Assembly (NCBI GenBank): GCA_913048125.1
Contig: CAJWWL010000003.1
Location: 1 to 36,988 of the forward strand
DNA: 36,988 nt
DNA from: an uncultured Opitutia bacterium
GTDB lineage: Bacteria > Verrucomicrobiota > Verrucomicrobiia > Opitutales > JABJCN01
Reading direction: 5' to 3'
The notes under the pieces were generated by a model. The model was not told where the DNA came from, did not search any database, and saw only the letters and a list, made by a program, of their open reading frames with translations. Of the stretch, positions 35,231 through 36,988 are shown piece by piece. The translations under genes were made by a program, and so were the position numbers. The stretch's first letter is position 1. The number at the start of each line of letters is the position of its first letter.

Positions 35231-36826
35231 ATGAGCCGATTTAACATATCTCTTTACGTAGCATTTAAATTCTTGCTGATAGCAACGACGACAATAAATG
35301 CCGCTCATACCAGTCTCCCTGAAAAGCCCAATTTTATCTTCGTCATGACCGACGATCAGGGCTATGCTCCCATTGGTGCACATGGGCATCCTTGGATCCG
35401 GACACCCAACCTCGATAGAATGCATGGCGATTCGATTCGATTCGACCGATTCATGGTGGGTTCGACTTGTGCGCCGAGTCGTGCTGGATTGATGGCGGGA
35501 GACTACAGTATTCGTAATGGTGTAACCCATACCATCTATGAACGCGAAAGACTACGTCTCGAAGCAATAACACTTCCTGAGATTCTCAAGAAGGCTGGAT
35601 ACCTCAACGGTTACTTCGGTAAATGGCACCTCGGTGATGAGGACCCTTATCAGCCGGAGAATCGTGGGTTTGATGAGAGCTTTATTCATGGAGCCGGTGG
35701 TATCGGTCAGAAGTTTCCTGGTTCATGTGCAGACGTGCCTGGAAACACATACTTTGATCCCGTCTTTCGACACAACGGCAAATTTGTTAAAACAAAGGGC
35801 TACTGCACAGATGTGCTTTTTAAAGCGACTTTGGGATGGATCAAATCCGTCAAGGACAAGAAGCAACCATTTTTCGCATATCTCTCACCAAATGCACCAC
35901 ACAGCCCCTTCATCGCACCTCCGGAATACCAAAAGTATTACGAGGATCTTGGTTTCGGAAGTAAGCCTGCTGGATTCTACGGTATGATTGAGCACATCGA
36001 CATGAACATTGGCGTCTTGATGGACAAGCTCGAGGAATGGAAATTACTGGAGAGTACGGTAGTGATCTTCACTTCAGATAACGGTATGACTCGAGGCGGT
36101 TCTGGTCTCATTGGTTTTGAAGGCCAACCCCAGGTCGAACTTGGTCGAAAACAAGACGGTTCCGTCATGATGTCCTACAATGCAGGCATGAAAGGCTTAA
36201 AGGGAACTGCTCATGAAGGCGGAGTGCGCGTACCCTTTTTTGTGAAGTGGAAAGGGCAGATCAATAGAGGTGAGACTCGCGAACAGGTGGCGAGTTACCT
36301 CGATGTCCTTCCAACTCTCGCAGATTTGGCTGGTTCACCGATTCCGCTCCGCCAAAAGTTTAAAGGTCGCAGTCTGGTTCCACTGTTATTTGACGCAAAT
36401 TCCGAATGGGAAGAGCGATATCTCTTTGAGCACGTCACTCGTTGGCCACACAAGGCTAACCCTGATGATTACAAATGGCAGAAGTACTCGGTTCGAAGTC
36501 ATCGCTTTCGGTTGGTCGAAGATGCGCTTTATGATATGAAAAACGATCCTGGACAAAATAAGGACGTAAGTACGCAATTTCCCGAAATTGCAAAACGGAT
36601 GAAGGATGCCTACGAGAAGTTTTGGAACGAGGCTAGACCACTCATGGTTAACGAAGACGTCCCCCTTGCTGAGCTTCGTCCTTATCATTTTAATTATTTC
36701 AAGCAGGAGAAAGCTGAAGGTATACCTTTGTGGCAGGAACCTGTAATAACCATGCCTTCCTCCTACGTTCCAACTACCTACCCGGAGAAGCTACCTGAGA
36801 AGAAGAAAAGAAGACTACGCAAATAG
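35231..36826 (+). CDS. Secreted sulfatase (Cys-type, CAPSR)
   Basis: Signal peptide-like N-terminus (ISLYVAFKFLLIATTTINA); KPNFIFVMTDDQGYAPIGAHGHPWIRTPNLDRM; GSTCAPSRAGLMAGDYSIRNGV; GYFGKWHLG; TSDNG. Confidence 0.94.
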   Translation: MSRFNISLYVAFKFLLIATTTINAAHTSLPEKPNFIFVMTDDQGYAPIGAHGHPWIRTPNLDRMHGDSIRFDRFMVGSTCAPSRAGLMAGDYSIRNGVTHTIYERERLRLEAITLPEILKKAGYLNGYFGKWHLGDEDPYQPENRGFDESFIHGAGGIGQKFPGSCADVPGNTYFDPVFRHNGKFVKTKGYCTDVLFKATLGWIKSVKDKKQPFFAYLSPNAPHSPFIAPPEYQKYYEDLGFGSKPAGFYGMIEHIDMNIGVLMDKLEEWKLLESTVVIFTSDNGMTRGGSGLIGFEGQPQVELGRKQDGSVMMSYNAGMKGLKGTAHEGGVRVPFFVKWKGQINRGETREQVASYLDVLPTLADLAGSPIPLRQKFKGRSLVPLLFDANSEWEERYLFEHVTRWPHKANPDDYKWQKYSVRSHRFRLVEDALYDMKNDPGQNKDVSTQFPEIAKRMKDAYEKFWNEARPLMVNEDVPLAELRPYHFNYFKQEKAEGIPLWQEPVITMPSSYVPTTYPEKLPEKKKRRLRK

Positions 36827-36988
36827 TTCTCTAATATTCACTTTCAATTAATCACTATCACTCTTCGAAGATTATTATCGCTTTTGATATACTCTTCTAC
36901 TGTCCTGAAACGCAGCAAAGACCACTACTGTAGTGTTTGTGCGGTCCATTTGGAAGCCTACGAATAAAGCCATGATTCGTATCGAAAA

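Noticed and set aside
36971-36988. ATG at the window end as the start of another gene
   Set aside because: Only a few codons remain, so it cannot be supported.
1-36988. CRISPR arrays, transposases, integrases, phage genes, tRNA or rRNA
   Set aside because: None recognised by reading. Nearly all sequence is accounted for by long metabolic/export CDSs with short gaps. A tRNAscan or CRISPR finder run would be needed for certainty.

Overview
The window is about 37 kb of dense bacterial DNA. The gene families (DUF1501, DUF1549/DUF1553 'planctomycete cytochrome c', PPC-domain proteins, PVC-type heme dehydrogenase, sulfatases) point to the PVC group (Planctomycetes/Verrucomicrobia). I saw no rRNA, tRNA, CRISPR array or transposase. 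From left to right it contains: (i) an esterase region in which an in-frame TAG interrupts a recognisable esterase C-terminus directly upstream of a second esterase domain; (ii) a proline racemase/hydroxyproline epimerase-like gene plus a DadA-like FAD oxidoreductase; (iii) two paralogous export/cytochrome modules on opposite strands with permuted gene order, flanking a small hydroxyacid dehydrogenase / enolase-superfamily / NAD-epimerase cluster; (iv) a tightly overlapping operon (26501-32153) encoding a membrane-anchored tandem double solute-binding protein, a ModB-type permease with a large extracytoplasmic insertion, a short ABC ATPase without room for a MOP/TOBE domain, a MoaD/ThiS-like protein ending in GG, a divergent HesA/ThiF-type E1, and a canonical MoeB-rhodanese fusion; (v) an orphan TctA-like permease translationally linked to a leaderless sulfatase, then a secreted sulfatase. 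The best candidate for an undescribed system is (iv): an oxyanion (molybdate/tungstate-like) uptake system genetically coupled to pterin-dithiolene or sulfur-carrier activation, with unusual architecture in several subunits. All family calls come from reading motifs by eye. No database search was run.
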